A DNA stretch of 64,000 nucleotides from Isoptericola variabilis 225 (GTDB taxonomy: Bacteria; Actinomycetota; Actinomycetes; Actinomycetales; Cellulomonadaceae): positions 1,860,001 to 1,924,000 of the forward strand of contig NC_015588.1 in the NCBI RefSeq assembly GCF_000215105.1, read 5' to 3'. Positions 39,827 through 49,387 of this stretch are shown here, piece by piece. The notes beneath the pieces were generated by a model, which saw only the letters and a program-made list of their open reading frames with translations, did no database searches and was not told the DNA's origin. The position numbers and the translations under genes are program-made. How positions within the stretch are numbered: position 1 is the stretch's first letter; every line of letters starts with the position of its first letter.

Positions 39827-40624
39827 TCAGCCCCGCGGCGGCTTTCCGAGCGCGCCCAGCACGGCGGGCACGATGGCGGCCGCCGTGCGTTTGTAGCCGA
39901 GGGCGCTGGGGTGGAACCGGTCGAGGCTGAACATCTCGTCGGGGTTCGTCACGAAGAACGGTCCGACGGTGCGTGCGAGCGACACCGCCCGGGCGCCGTG
40001 CCGCCGCGCGACGGCCTCCTGCGCCGCGGCGAGCTGGCGCGACAGCCGGGACCCGAGCGCGCGCAGGGGCTGCGGGACGGGCCGGAGCGCGCCCAGGTCG
40101 GGGCACGTCCCGACCACGACGGCGGCACCCCGCTCACGCAGCTCCGCGACGGTGCGATCGAGGTGGCGCGTCGACGTCGCGACCGGCACGCGGTGCGTGA
40201 CGTCGTTGCCGCCCACGACCACGAGCGCGACGTCGGGCCGGTAGTCCGCGGGCAGGCTCGCGAGCTGGTCCCCGAGGGCCGACGACTCGGAGCCCACGAC
40301 GGCGGCGCACCGCAGCCGCACCGGCCGGTGGAGCGCCTTGGCCACGCCCCGCGCGACGCGCGCGCCGAGCGTGTCCTTGGGCCGCTCGGCGCCGAGGCCG
40401 GCGGCGATCGAGTCGCCGAGGACCAGCAGCTCGAGCGGCTCGCCGCCGTAGCCCTTCTTCCAGACGCGGTCGGCGTCGAGCGCGGTCTCGCCGAGGGCCT
40501 TGCCGATGCGCCGGCGGGCGAGCGCCGCCTGGTGCCGCAGCAGCTCGCGGGCGCCACCCAGCGCCACACCGGCCACGGCGAGCGCCGCGGCGAACCGGAT
40601 GGCGGCCCTGCGCGTGCGGGTCAT
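39827..40624 (-). CDS. SGNH/GDSL-family hydrolase, exported or membrane-anchored
   Basis: A 265-residue esterase-type protein. An N-terminal hydrophobic signal or anchor (IRFAAALAVAGVALGGA) precedes block I, LELLVLGDSIAAGLGAERP with the catalytic Ser. Block III is VALVVVGGNDVTHRV (Gly-Asn oxyanion residues) and block V is FSLDRFHPSALGYKRTAAA (Asp-x-x-His). All catalytic blocks are present. The substrate is unknown, probably an ester or acyl group in the envelope. Confidence 0.8.
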   Translation of the reverse strand: MTRTRRAAIRFAAALAVAGVALGGARELLRHQAALARRRIGKALGETALDADRVWKKGYGGEPLELLVLGDSIAAGLGAERPKDTLGARVARGVAKALHRPVRLRCAAVVGSESSALGDQLASLPADYRPDVALVVVGGNDVTHRVPVATSTRHLDRTVAELRERGAAVVVGTCPDLGALRPVPQPLRALGSRLSRQLAAAQEAVARRHGARAVSLARTVGPFFVTNPDEMFSLDRFHPSALGYKRTAAAIVPAVLGALGKPPRG

Positions 40625-40682
40625 GCCCGATTCGAACCACACCGACCTGAACGGCGGGTGGCCGGCAGGTGGCGGCGCGTCG

Positions 40683-42587
40683 TCAGCTCGGCGAGGAGAG
40701 CGACGCGAGGGCCGCGAGCGCGTCGCGCACCGCGTCCTCGGCGCGCAGCCGCTGCGCAGTCGCGATCTGCTCGCGGCTCGCGTGGTCCAGGAACTTGGCC
40801 GGCAGGCCCTTGTGGACGTGCGGCGTGCGGACGCCCTGCTCGGCGGCGCGCTGGGCGAGCGTCGCACCGACGCCGCCCTCGACCACGCCGTCCTCGATCG
40901 TCAGGACGAGGTCGTGCTCGCCCGCGAGCTTGACGAGCGCGGGCGGGACGGGCAGCACCCAGGTCGGCGAGACGACCGCGACCTCGAGCCCGTGCGCCGC
41001 GAGCGACTCGCCGGCCGCGAGCGCCGTGCCCGCCATGGCCCCGACGCCCACGACGAGCACGCGGGCGCCGCCCTCGACGGCCCCGGCGCCGGGCGCGTGA
41101 CGGGCGACGACGTCGACGCCCTCGAGCTCCTCGAGCGCGGGGACGGGGTCGACGAGAGCGCCCTTGGGGTACCGCACGACGGTCGGCGCGTCGTCGACGT
41201 CGACGGCCTGGCGCAGCGCGGCGCGCAGCGTGGCCTCGTCGCGGGGCGCCGCCAGGCGGAGGCCGGGGACGATGCGCAGCATCGCCATGTCCCACATGCC
41301 GTTGTGGCTCGGGCCGTCGTCGCCGGTGATGCCGGCGCGGTCGAGCACGAAGGTGACGCCGGCCTTGTGCAGCGCGACGTCCATGAGGACCTGGTCGAAC
41401 GCCCGGTTGAGGAACGTCGCGTAGACGGCGACGACGGGGTGCAGCCCGGCGAAGGCCATCCCGGCGGCCGACGTCGCCGCGTGCTGCTCGGCGATGCCGA
41501 CGTCGAACGTGCGGTCGGGGAACTCCTGCGCGAACGGCGCGAGGCCCACCGGGTGGAGCATCGCCGCGGTGATCGCGACGACGTCGGGCCGGCGCCGGCC
41601 GATCTCGACGATCTCGTCGGCGAACACCTGGGTCCAGCCGAACCGTGAGGGGGCCACGGGCAGGCCGGTCTCGGGGTGGATCTTGCCCACCGCGTGGAAG
41701 CGGTCGGCGACGTCCTCCTCGGCCGGCGTGTAGCCGCGGCCCTTCTCGGTGATGGCGTGCACGATGACCGGCCCGCCGAACGCCTTGGCGCGGCGCAGCG
41801 CGTGCTCGAGCGCGGCGACGTCGTGCCCGTCGACGGGGCCGACGTACTTCAGGCCCAGGTCCTCGAACATGCCCTGCGGCGCGACGACGTCCTTGAGGCC
41901 CTTCTTGAGCCCGTGCAGCCACCCGTACGCGAAGCGCCCGGGGGCGCCGGTGCGGTGCAGCGTGCGCTTGCCCCAGTCGAGGAACGCCTCGTAGCCGCGC
42001 GTCGTGCGCAGCGTGTCGAGGTGGTTGGCGACGCCGCCGATGGTCGGCGAGTAGGAGCGGCCGTTGTCGTTGACCACGATGACGAGGCGACGGTCGTCGC
42101 CCGCGGCGATGTTGTTGATCGCCTCCCAGGCCATGCCGCCCGTGAGCGCGCCGTCGCCGATGACCGCGACGACGTGCCGGTCGCCGAGGCCGCGCACCTG
42201 GTTGGCGCGCGCGATGCCGTCGGCCCAGGACAGGGCGGTCGACGCGTGCGAGTTCTCGACGACGTCGTGCTCGGACTCGGCCCGGCTGGGGTACCCGGAC
42301 AGGCCGCCGCGCTTGCGCAGGGCCGAGAAGTCCTGGCGTCCGGTGAGGAGCTTGTGCACGTACGACTGGTGACCCGTGTCGAGCACGAGCGTGTCGCGCG
42401 GCGACTCGAAGACCCGGTGCAGCGCGATCGTGAGCTCGACGACGCCGAGGTTGGGGCCCAGGTGGCCGCCGGTGCGCGAGACCTGGTCCACGAGGAACGT
42501 CCGGATCTCGGCCGCCAGCTGCGTCGTCTGGGCGGCGGTGAGCCGTCGCACGTCCTCGGGCGAACGGATGTCCCTCAGCAGCCCCAT
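40683..42587 (-). CDS. dxs: 1-deoxy-D-xylulose-5-phosphate synthase
   Basis: A 634-residue thiamine-diphosphate enzyme of full length. Motifs are [20 protein letters not shown], the cofactor site [20 protein letters not shown] with [15 protein letters not shown], the catalytic Glu in [20 protein letters not shown], and the C-terminal GLPAKFLDH. It makes deoxyxylulose phosphate from pyruvate and glyceraldehyde 3-phosphate, the first step of isoprenoid synthesis by the MEP pathway. The start ATG has GGAGGG at good spacing; an upstream extension in frame lacks such a site. Confidence 0.95.
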   Translation of the reverse strand: MGLLRDIRSPEDVRRLTAAQTTQLAAEIRTFLVDQVSRTGGHLGPNLGVVELTIALHRVFESPRDTLVLDTGHQSYVHKLLTGRQDFSALRKRGGLSGYPSRAESEHDVVENSHASTALSWADGIARANQVRGLGDRHVVAVIGDGALTGGMAWEAINNIAAGDDRRLVIVVNDNGRSYSPTIGGVANHLDTLRTTRGYEAFLDWGKRTLHRTGAPGRFAYGWLHGLKKGLKDVVAPQGMFEDLGLKYVGPVDGHDVAALEHALRRAKAFGGPVIVHAITEKGRGYTPAEEDVADRFHAVGKIHPETGLPVAPSRFGWTQVFADEIVEIGRRRPDVVAITAAMLHPVGLAPFAQEFPDRTFDVGIAEQHAATSAAGMAFAGLHPVVAVYATFLNRAFDQVLMDVALHKAGVTFVLDRAGITGDDGPSHNGMWDMAMLRIVPGLRLAAPRDEATLRAALRQAVDVDDAPTVVRYPKGALVDPVPALEELEGVDVVARHAPGAGAVEGGARVLVVGVGAMAGTALAAGESLAAHGLEVAVVSPTWVLPVPPALVKLAGEHDLVLTIEDGVVEGGVGATLAQRAAEQGVRTPHVHKGLPAKFLDHASREQIATAQRLRAEDAVRDALAALASLSSPS

Positions 42588-42688
42588 GCATTCCCTCCAG
42601 ACATAACCGGACCACTCTACGTGGTCGCCGTGGTGCACGTGTGCAGGAGGTGCGCGGTAGGTTCGAAGGTGCCGACGGGAACACGTGA

Positions 42689-44194
<1,506 letters not shown>

Positions 44195-44210
44195 GCGGTA
44201 GCCTGCCCCG

Positions 44211-44921
44211 ATGACCCCCGAACCGCTCGCGACGACGTCGGCCCGGGCGCAGCTCGCGGCGCTGGCCGAGGACCCGGAGCTCCTCCGGTCCTGGCCGTAC
44301 GCGCGAGGCCTCCCGGCCGACCCCGCCGCGGCCCGGCCGGCCGCCGTGCTCGTGCTGTTCGGTGTGCTCGACGGCCTGCCGGCCGACCACGACGCGCAGG
44401 CGCTCGCCGTCTCGCACGACCTGGACGTGCTGCTGCTCGCGCGTGCGGCGACGCTGCGCTCGCACGCCGGCCAGGTCGCGTTCCCGGGCGGGCGCGTCGA
44501 GCCGGGCGAGTCGCCCGTCGATGCGGCGCTGCGCGAGGCCGAGGAGGAGACGGGGCTCGACCCGTCCGGCGTCGAGGTGCTCGGCACGCTGCGCGAGCTG
44601 CCCATGCCCGTGAGCAACCACGCGGTCACGCCCGTGCTGGCCTGGTGGGCGCGGCCCACGCCCGTGCGCGTCGTCGACCACGGCGAGTCGTCGCACGTGT
44701 TCCGGGCGCCCGTCGCCGACCTCGTCGACCCGGGGCGCCGCGTCACGACGGTGCTGCGCCGCGGCGGCCAGGTGTGGAAGGGCCCCGCGTTCCAGGTGGT
44801 CGACGGCGACGTGACGCACCTCGTGTGGGGCTTCACGGCCGGCATCCTCGACCGCATGTTCGAGCGGCTCGGCTGGGCGGAGCCGTGGGACCGGGGGCGC
44901 GAGCTGGAGCTCGAGCCGTGA
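44211..44921 (+). CDS. Nudix hydrolase, CoA-pyrophosphatase type
   Basis: A 236-residue protein. The Nudix box is GGRVEPGESPVDAALREAEE followed by ETGLDPSG, and the extended LRSHAGQVAFPGG before it is typical of CoA diphosphatases (NudL/PCD1). It would cut CoA or related dinucleotides to phosphopantetheine and 3',5'-ADP. ATG with TAGCCT 6 nt upstream (leaderless). It overlaps the next gene by 4 bp. Confidence 0.85.
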   Translation: MTPEPLATTSARAQLAALAEDPELLRSWPYARGLPADPAAARPAAVLVLFGVLDGLPADHDAQALAVSHDLDVLLLARAATLRSHAGQVAFPGGRVEPGESPVDAALREAEEETGLDPSGVEVLGTLRELPMPVSNHAVTPVLAWWARPTPVRVVDHGESSHVFRAPVADLVDPGRRVTTVLRRGGQVWKGPAFQVVDGDVTHLVWGFTAGILDRMFERLGWAEPWDRGRELELEP

Positions 44922-45817
44922 GGGCCGACCTCGACGTCACGGTCGACCTCGCCCGCGCGCTCCTCGCCGAGCAGCACCCGGACCTCGCGGACCGGCCGCT
45001 CGAGCTCGTCGCGAACGGCTGGGACAACGTCATGCTCCGGCTGGGGCCCGGCGCCGACGGCGCGCGCCTGGCGCTGCGCCTGCCCCGCCGCGAGGTGGCC
45101 GCTCCGCTGGTGCGCCACGAGATCGAGTGGCTACCGGTGCTCGCGCCGCGCCTGCCCGCCGTCGTGCCCGAGCCCGTGCTCGTCGGCCGGCCCAGCGCGG
45201 CGCTCGGGTACCCGTGGTGGTGGGCCGTGGTCTCGTGGGTCGACGGGCGCCGCGCCGCCGACGTGCCCGTCGCCGAGCGTGGGGTGCTCGCCGAGCCGCT
45301 CGCCGCGTTCTTCCTCGCCCTGCACGCGCCGGCGCCCTCGGCGGCGCCGCACAACCCTGTGCGCGGCGTGCCGCTGCGGACGCGGGACGCGCCCTTGCGC
45401 GGCCGCGTCGAGCGCGGCGTCGTGCCCGACGACGAGCGCGTGCTCGCGCTGTGGGAGGACCTGGTCCGGGCGCCGGCGTGGGACCGGACCGCCGTGTGGC
45501 TCCACGGCGACCCGCACCCCGGCAACCTGGTGGTGGCCGACGACGGGACGCTCGCCGCGGTCGTCGACTTCGGCGACATGACCGCGGGCGACCCGGCGAC
45601 CGACCTCGCCGCGGCCTGGCTCGTCCTCGACGCCGACGGGCGCGGCCGGTTCCGCGACGCGCTCGCCGGGCGCTACCCGGCCGACGACCCCGTGTGGCTC
45701 CGGGCGCGCGGGTGGGCGCTGACGATGGCGACGGGGATGCTGGAGTCCGGTCCCGAGCACGCCTGGGTGCACGCGATGGGCGTCGAGGCGCTCGCGCGCG
45801 TGCTCGACGAGACCTGA
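44918..45817 (+). CDS. Aminoglycoside phosphotransferase-family kinase
   Basis: A 299-residue APH/choline-kinase fold protein: NGWDNVMLRLGPGADG and LALRLPRREVAAPLVRHEIE in the N-lobe, the catalytic loop AVWLHGDPHPGNLVVADDGT and the metal motif LAAVVDFGDMTAGDPATDLA. All catalytic residues are present. Such proteins are often annotated as antibiotic kinases but mostly act on small metabolites; nothing here indicates resistance. GTG start overlaps the Nudix stop. Confidence 0.85.
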   Translation: MRADLDVTVDLARALLAEQHPDLADRPLELVANGWDNVMLRLGPGADGARLALRLPRREVAAPLVRHEIEWLPVLAPRLPAVVPEPVLVGRPSAALGYPWWWAVVSWVDGRRAADVPVAERGVLAEPLAAFFLALHAPAPSAAPHNPVRGVPLRTRDAPLRGRVERGVVPDDERVLALWEDLVRAPAWDRTAVWLHGDPHPGNLVVADDGTLAAVVDFGDMTAGDPATDLAAAWLVLDADGRGRFRDALAGRYPADDPVWLRARGWALTMATGMLESGPEHAWVHAMGVEALARVLDET

Positions 45818-45830
45818 CCGGGCGGGACTC

Positions 45831-46499
45831 CTACGCGACGGCGCCCGGGTCGGCGCCGCGCGCCACGAGCGCCGCGCGCACGGCGGCCTCGGCGCGCGCG
45901 TAGACCGCGTCGTCGCCGAGCAGCAGCGAGCGGTCGTTGGCCGCACCGAGCAGCGCCGTCACCTCGAAGACGAGCTGCGCGGCGTCGGTGCCGGGGTCGA
46001 GCTCGCCCGCCGCGACGGCCAGGCCGACGTGGTGCTGGAGGTAGCCGTCCCAGTCGCGGCGCGCCGCGACGACCGCGTCGCGCACGGGCCCCTCGCGCCC
46101 GTCGAGCTCGACCTCCACCGCCCTGAAGAAGCACCCGCCGACGAACGTCCGGCCGCGGGAGTAGTCGATCCAGCGCTGCACGAGCGCCCAGACGCGCGCC
46201 AGCCCCGGCGACGCCGCGCGGGCCGGGACCACGACCGTGTCGAGGAACAGGGTGCGCGCGTGGTCGACGGCCGCGAGCTGGAGCCCCTCCTTGTTGCCGA
46301 ACAGGCCCGCGATCCCGCTCTTGTTGAGCGGCACCTGCTCGGCGAGGACGCCGAGCGTCAGGCCGTCGAGGCCCCGGACCGACGCCTCCTGCACAGCACG
46401 GTCCAGGACGGCGGCGCGCGAGCGGTCGCCGCGGGCGCGCCGGCCGTCGAGGTCGGCTTCCGGTCCTGCTCGCGCACGGCTGGCAGCTGCGCGCGTCAC
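45831..46499 (-). CDS. TetR-family transcriptional regulator, start uncertain
   Basis: The protein has the TetR helix-turn-helix (LTLGVLAEQVPLNKSGIAGL followed by FGNKEGLQLAAVDHA) and a ligand-binding domain ending near 45831 (LQHHVGLAVAAGELDPGTDA). The domain begins near RGDRSRAAVLDRAVQEASVR, coded at about 46,440, but there is no ATG nearby. The closest GTG (46499) lies inside the divergent hydrolase reading frame. Regulator and hydrolase therefore overlap at their 5' ends by about 40 bp, which is abnormal and suggests both lost 5' sequence in one deletion. It may still be made from GTG 46499. Confidence 0.65.
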   Translation of the reverse strand: MTRAAASRARAGPEADLDGRRARGDRSRAAVLDRAVQEASVRGLDGLTLGVLAEQVPLNKSGIAGLFGNKEGLQLAAVDHARTLFLDTVVVPARAASPGLARVWALVQRWIDYSRGRTFVGGCFFRAVEVELDGREGPVRDAVVAARRDWDGYLQHHVGLAVAAGELDPGTDAAQLVFEVTALLGAANDRSLLLGDDAVYARAEAAVRAALVARGADPGAVA

Positions 46500-47101
46500 G
46501 GTTCTCCGCGCTCGTCGTGGCGCTCGAGGCCGCGGGGCTCCAGGCGGTCGCGTTCGACGGCGTCGCGCACGGCGAGTCGGCGGGCCGCCGCACGACCGTG
46601 CTCGACCACGTCGCCGGGATGCACGCGCTGCAGGAACGGCACGGCCGGTTCGCCGCGGTCGTCGGGCACTCCCTGGGCGGGCTCGCCGCCGGCATCGCGG
46701 TGCGCGACGGCCTCGCCGCCGAGCGCTACGTCGCGATCGCCGCACCGACCGGGTTCGACTCGGTCGTCGCGAGCTTCCGCCGCCTCGTCGGCCTGCCGGA
46801 CGCGCTCCACGAGGCGCTGTGCGACCGCGTGGCGCGGGACCTGTTCCCCGGCGAGCCCGGTGCGCGGGAGCGCCTCGACCTGGTGCGGCACCCCGTCGCG
46901 GCCGACGTCCCTGCGCTGTTCGTGCACGACGTCGACGACCGGATGCACGGGTCCGCCGAGGCCCGTCGCCTGCACGCCGCCCACCCGGGCAGCGAGCTGC
47001 TCGTGACGGCCGAGCTCGGCCACAACCGGGTGCTCGACGACCCCGACGTGGTCGCCGCGGTGGTCGAGCACGCGAGCGCCTCGCTCCTCGTGGCCCGGTG
47101 A
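46460..47101 (+). pseudogene. Alpha/beta hydrolase lacking its N-terminus
   Basis: The frame contains the oxyanion motif PVLLAHGWQLRASRFSALVV, the nucleophile elbow VVGHSLGGLAAGIAVRDGLA, a catalytic Asp region (ALFVHDVDDRMHGSAEARRL) and the final His (ELGHNRVLDDPDVV). The first start codon in frame, GTG 46517, comes after the oxyanion strand. No ATG, GTG or TTG precedes it before the sequence runs into the TetR coding region. A working enzyme would need about 40 more N-terminal residues. I read it as 5'-truncated by deletion. Confidence 0.55.
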
Positions 47102-47193
47102 GCGCCGAACCCGCCAGTGTGCACCCGTTGCCCCCGGCTCGCACTTCATGTATGTGAACGCGAGAAGGTCAACGGCTGTCAGTCATCTTTTGC

Positions 47194-47222
47194 TTGACCC
47201 ACGTCAGAAGTCCCTCTACGGT
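47194..47222 (+). promoter_or_regulatory. Promoter of the exported-protein gene row, TTGACC-N17-TACGGT
   Basis: TTGACC at 47194-47199 and TACGGT at 47217-47222, 17 bp apart, lie in an AT-richer pocket (the bases before it read ATCTTTTGC). Leader of about 80 nt to the ATG at 47311. Confidence 0.5.
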
Positions 47223-47310
47223 CGAGACGACCCGGTTGTGCACGGCAACGTTCGCCCGGGTCGAGCGTCCGTCGTCGATGACGGCGCTCTCGCCACGTGG
47301 AAGGGAATCC

Positions 47311-48237
47311 ATGACGATGAAGTCGAACCTGGCCGGGCGCGGTCTGCGCACCGCGGCGGCGTCGGCCGCCGGGCTCGCACTGGCCCTCGGGACGGCCGCG
47401 GGCGCCACGGCTGCTCCGGGCGAGTCGGCACGTCCGGACGACGCCGGGCGCTCGGTGCCCGCGAGCAAGATCTCCATCCAGATGTTCAGCCTGATCCCGT
47501 GGGTCCAGCAGGACGGCCTCGACTCCGTTCTCGGCGAGCTGGCGGCGATGGGCTACAGGAACATCGAGCCGTTCAGCGGCAACTTCGCCGGGTACACGGC
47601 CGAGGAGTTCGCGGCCCTGCTCAAGAAGCACGGGCTCAAGGCGTCGGCCTCGCACAACAGCACCAACGAGGCGACCTGGGACCAGACGCTCGACTACGCC
47701 AAGACGATCGGGCAGCACTACGTCGGCTCCGGCGGCTTCGCCTCCCCCGGCATCGGCAGCTACGAGAACACGCTCGCGACGGCCGAGACGCTCAACCGCC
47801 TCGGCGAGGCGGCGTCGAAGCGCGGCCTGCACAAGATCTTCGGCCACAACCACCAGCAGGAGTTCACGACGAAGTACGTCGTGCCGGAGACCGGTGAGCT
47901 CAAGTCGGCGTGGGAGATCATCGCCGACAACACCGACCCGCGGTACGTGACGTTCGAGCTCGACGTCCTGTGGGCCGCGGACGCCGGCGTCGACGTCGTC
48001 GCGCTCCTCGAGGAGTACGGCGACCGCATCGAGCTGCTCCACGTCAAGGACGGCTTCCTCAACGGCGACGCCCGGGCGACCTTCGCGGACGTCGGCGAGG
48101 GCGAGATCGAGTGGGAGCCGATCCTCCAGGCCGCCCACGGAAAGGTCCGGTACTACACCGTCGAGTACGACCTCGCCCCGAACGGGCGGGAGTTCGCGGC
48201 TGACAGCTTCGAGTTCTTGAGCAGCCTCACCTACTGA
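47311..48237 (+). CDS. Exported TIM-barrel sugar isomerase/epimerase-like protein
   Basis: A 308-residue protein. The N-terminus is a signal peptide (basic start, AAASAAGLALALGTAAGATA, cleavage near ATAAPG). The mature part is a xylose-isomerase-like barrel: ISIQMFSLIPWVQQDGLDSV, ELAAMGYRNIEPFSGNFAGY, ELDVLWAADAGVDVVALLEE, ELLHVKDGF and YYTVEYDLAPNG. Glu, Asp, His and Glu residues suitable for metal binding are kept. Sugar-phosphate enzymes are normally cytosolic, so export is notable. Members of this superfamily have been shown to act on 3-keto-glycosides by elimination. ATG 47311 has GAAGGGAA upstream. Confidence 0.8.
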   Translation: MTMKSNLAGRGLRTAAASAAGLALALGTAAGATAAPGESARPDDAGRSVPASKISIQMFSLIPWVQQDGLDSVLGELAAMGYRNIEPFSGNFAGYTAEEFAALLKKHGLKASASHNSTNEATWDQTLDYAKTIGQHYVGSGGFASPGIGSYENTLATAETLNRLGEAASKRGLHKIFGHNHQQEFTTKYVVPETGELKSAWEIIADNTDPRYVTFELDVLWAADAGVDVVALLEEYGDRIELLHVKDGFLNGDARATFADVGEGEIEWEPILQAAHGKVRYYTVEYDLAPNGREFAADSFEFLSSLTY

Positions 48238-48244
48238 TCCCCGC

Positions 48245-48272
48245 GAGGCGGGCCGGTTCCCCGGCCCGCCTC
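48245..48272 (+). terminator. Hairpin after the exported TIM-barrel gene
   Basis: A perfect 12-bp stem (48245-48256 with 48261-48272), loop TTCC, is followed by CACGGCTTT. It lies between two genes of the row and probably lets only part of transcription continue. Confidence 0.65.
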
Positions 48273-48294
48273 ACGGCTTTCCACGAGGAGATCC

Positions 48295-49317
48295 ATGTCT
48301 GGACAACGTGTCGCCGGTGACGCGGCGAAGGGCGGAGTGTCACGACGGTCGGTGCTGACCGGCACCCTCGCAGGTCTGGTCGCGCCGGCCGCCATGTCGA
48401 CGATGACGGCGAGCGCCGCACCGGGCGCACCGGGCGCACCGGGTGCGTCCGGCAGGACGCGGCGCATCACCATGTACGCCGAGTCGCTGCCCGGCGGTCA
48501 GTACGGCTACGGCCTCGCCCCGGGCGAGGCCACCATCCCGGGGCCCGTCCTCGAGATGTGGGAGGGCGAGACCCTCGAGATCGAGCTGGTCAACACCACG
48601 GACCGGCGCCTCTCGATCCACCCGCACGGGGTCAACTACACCGTCGACTCCGACGGCAGCCCGCTGAACGCCTCCTACAACGAGCCGGGCGAGACCCGGA
48701 CGTACGTCTGGAGCACGCAGACGCAGTACCAGGCCGGCAGCGGCCTGTGGATGCCCGGGAGCGCCGGGTACTGGCACTACCACGACCACGCGATGGGCAC
48801 CGACCACGGCACCGAGGGCGTGCGCAAAGGCCTCTACGGTGCGCTCGTGGTCCGCCGCAAGGGCGACGTCCTGCCCGACCGGCAGTTCACCGTCGTGTTC
48901 AACGACATGACGATCAACAACCAGATGGCGCCGAACGCCCCCGTGCTCGAGGCGAACCTGGGCGAGCGCGTGGAGTTCATCGCGATCGGCCACGGCGACA
49001 TGTTCCACACCTTCCACCTGCACGCCCACCGGTGGGCCGACAACCGCACGGGCATGCTCGAGGGCCCCAACGACTCCAGCCAGATCATCGACAACCGGGA
49101 CCTCAACCCGGGCGAGTCGTTCGGCTTCCAGGTGATCGCCGGAGCGGGCGTGGGGCCGGGCGCGTGGATGTACCACTGCCACGTCCAGTTCCACTCCGAC
49201 GCCGGGATGGCGGGCGTGTTCCTCGTGCGCAACGAGGACGGCAGCCTCCCGGACGGCGCCCAGGAGGCGCTCGACCGCTACCGCGACCACCAGCACGGAG
49301 GCCACGCGAACCACTGA
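48295..49317 (+). CDS. Small two-domain multicopper oxidase, Tat-exported
   Basis: A 340-residue oxidase with a twin-arginine signal (GGVSRRSVLTGTLAGLVAPA). Only two cupredoxin domains fit the length, as in the trimeric small laccases of Streptomyces. Copper motifs are all present: LSIHPHGVNY, YWHYHDHAMGTDHGTEGVRK, MFHTFHLHAHRW and the type 1/type 3 motif WMYHCHVQFHSDAGMAG. The C-terminal tail is His-rich (DHQHGGHANH). It oxidises phenols or electron carriers with O2. GAGGAG precedes the ATG. In this row it may regenerate oxidant for the sugar dehydrogenase domain encoded next. Confidence 0.85.
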   Translation: MSGQRVAGDAAKGGVSRRSVLTGTLAGLVAPAAMSTMTASAAPGAPGAPGASGRTRRITMYAESLPGGQYGYGLAPGEATIPGPVLEMWEGETLEIELVNTTDRRLSIHPHGVNYTVDSDGSPLNASYNEPGETRTYVWSTQTQYQAGSGLWMPGSAGYWHYHDHAMGTDHGTEGVRKGLYGALVVRRKGDVLPDRQFTVVFNDMTINNQMAPNAPVLEANLGERVEFIAIGHGDMFHTFHLHAHRWADNRTGMLEGPNDSSQIIDNRDLNPGESFGFQVIAGAGVGPGAWMYHCHVQFHSDAGMAGVFLVRNEDGSLPDGAQEALDRYRDHQHGGHANH

Positions 49318-49387
49318 CCGACGCACCAGACGTCTGTGGCGGGGAACGGCCCCGCGACGACCTTCGATCACGAGCAAAGGAGCAGTG

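Noticed and set aside
44918-45817. Aminoglycoside resistance gene
   Set aside because: The APH fold is shared by many metabolite kinases, and nothing in the context indicates antibiotic resistance.
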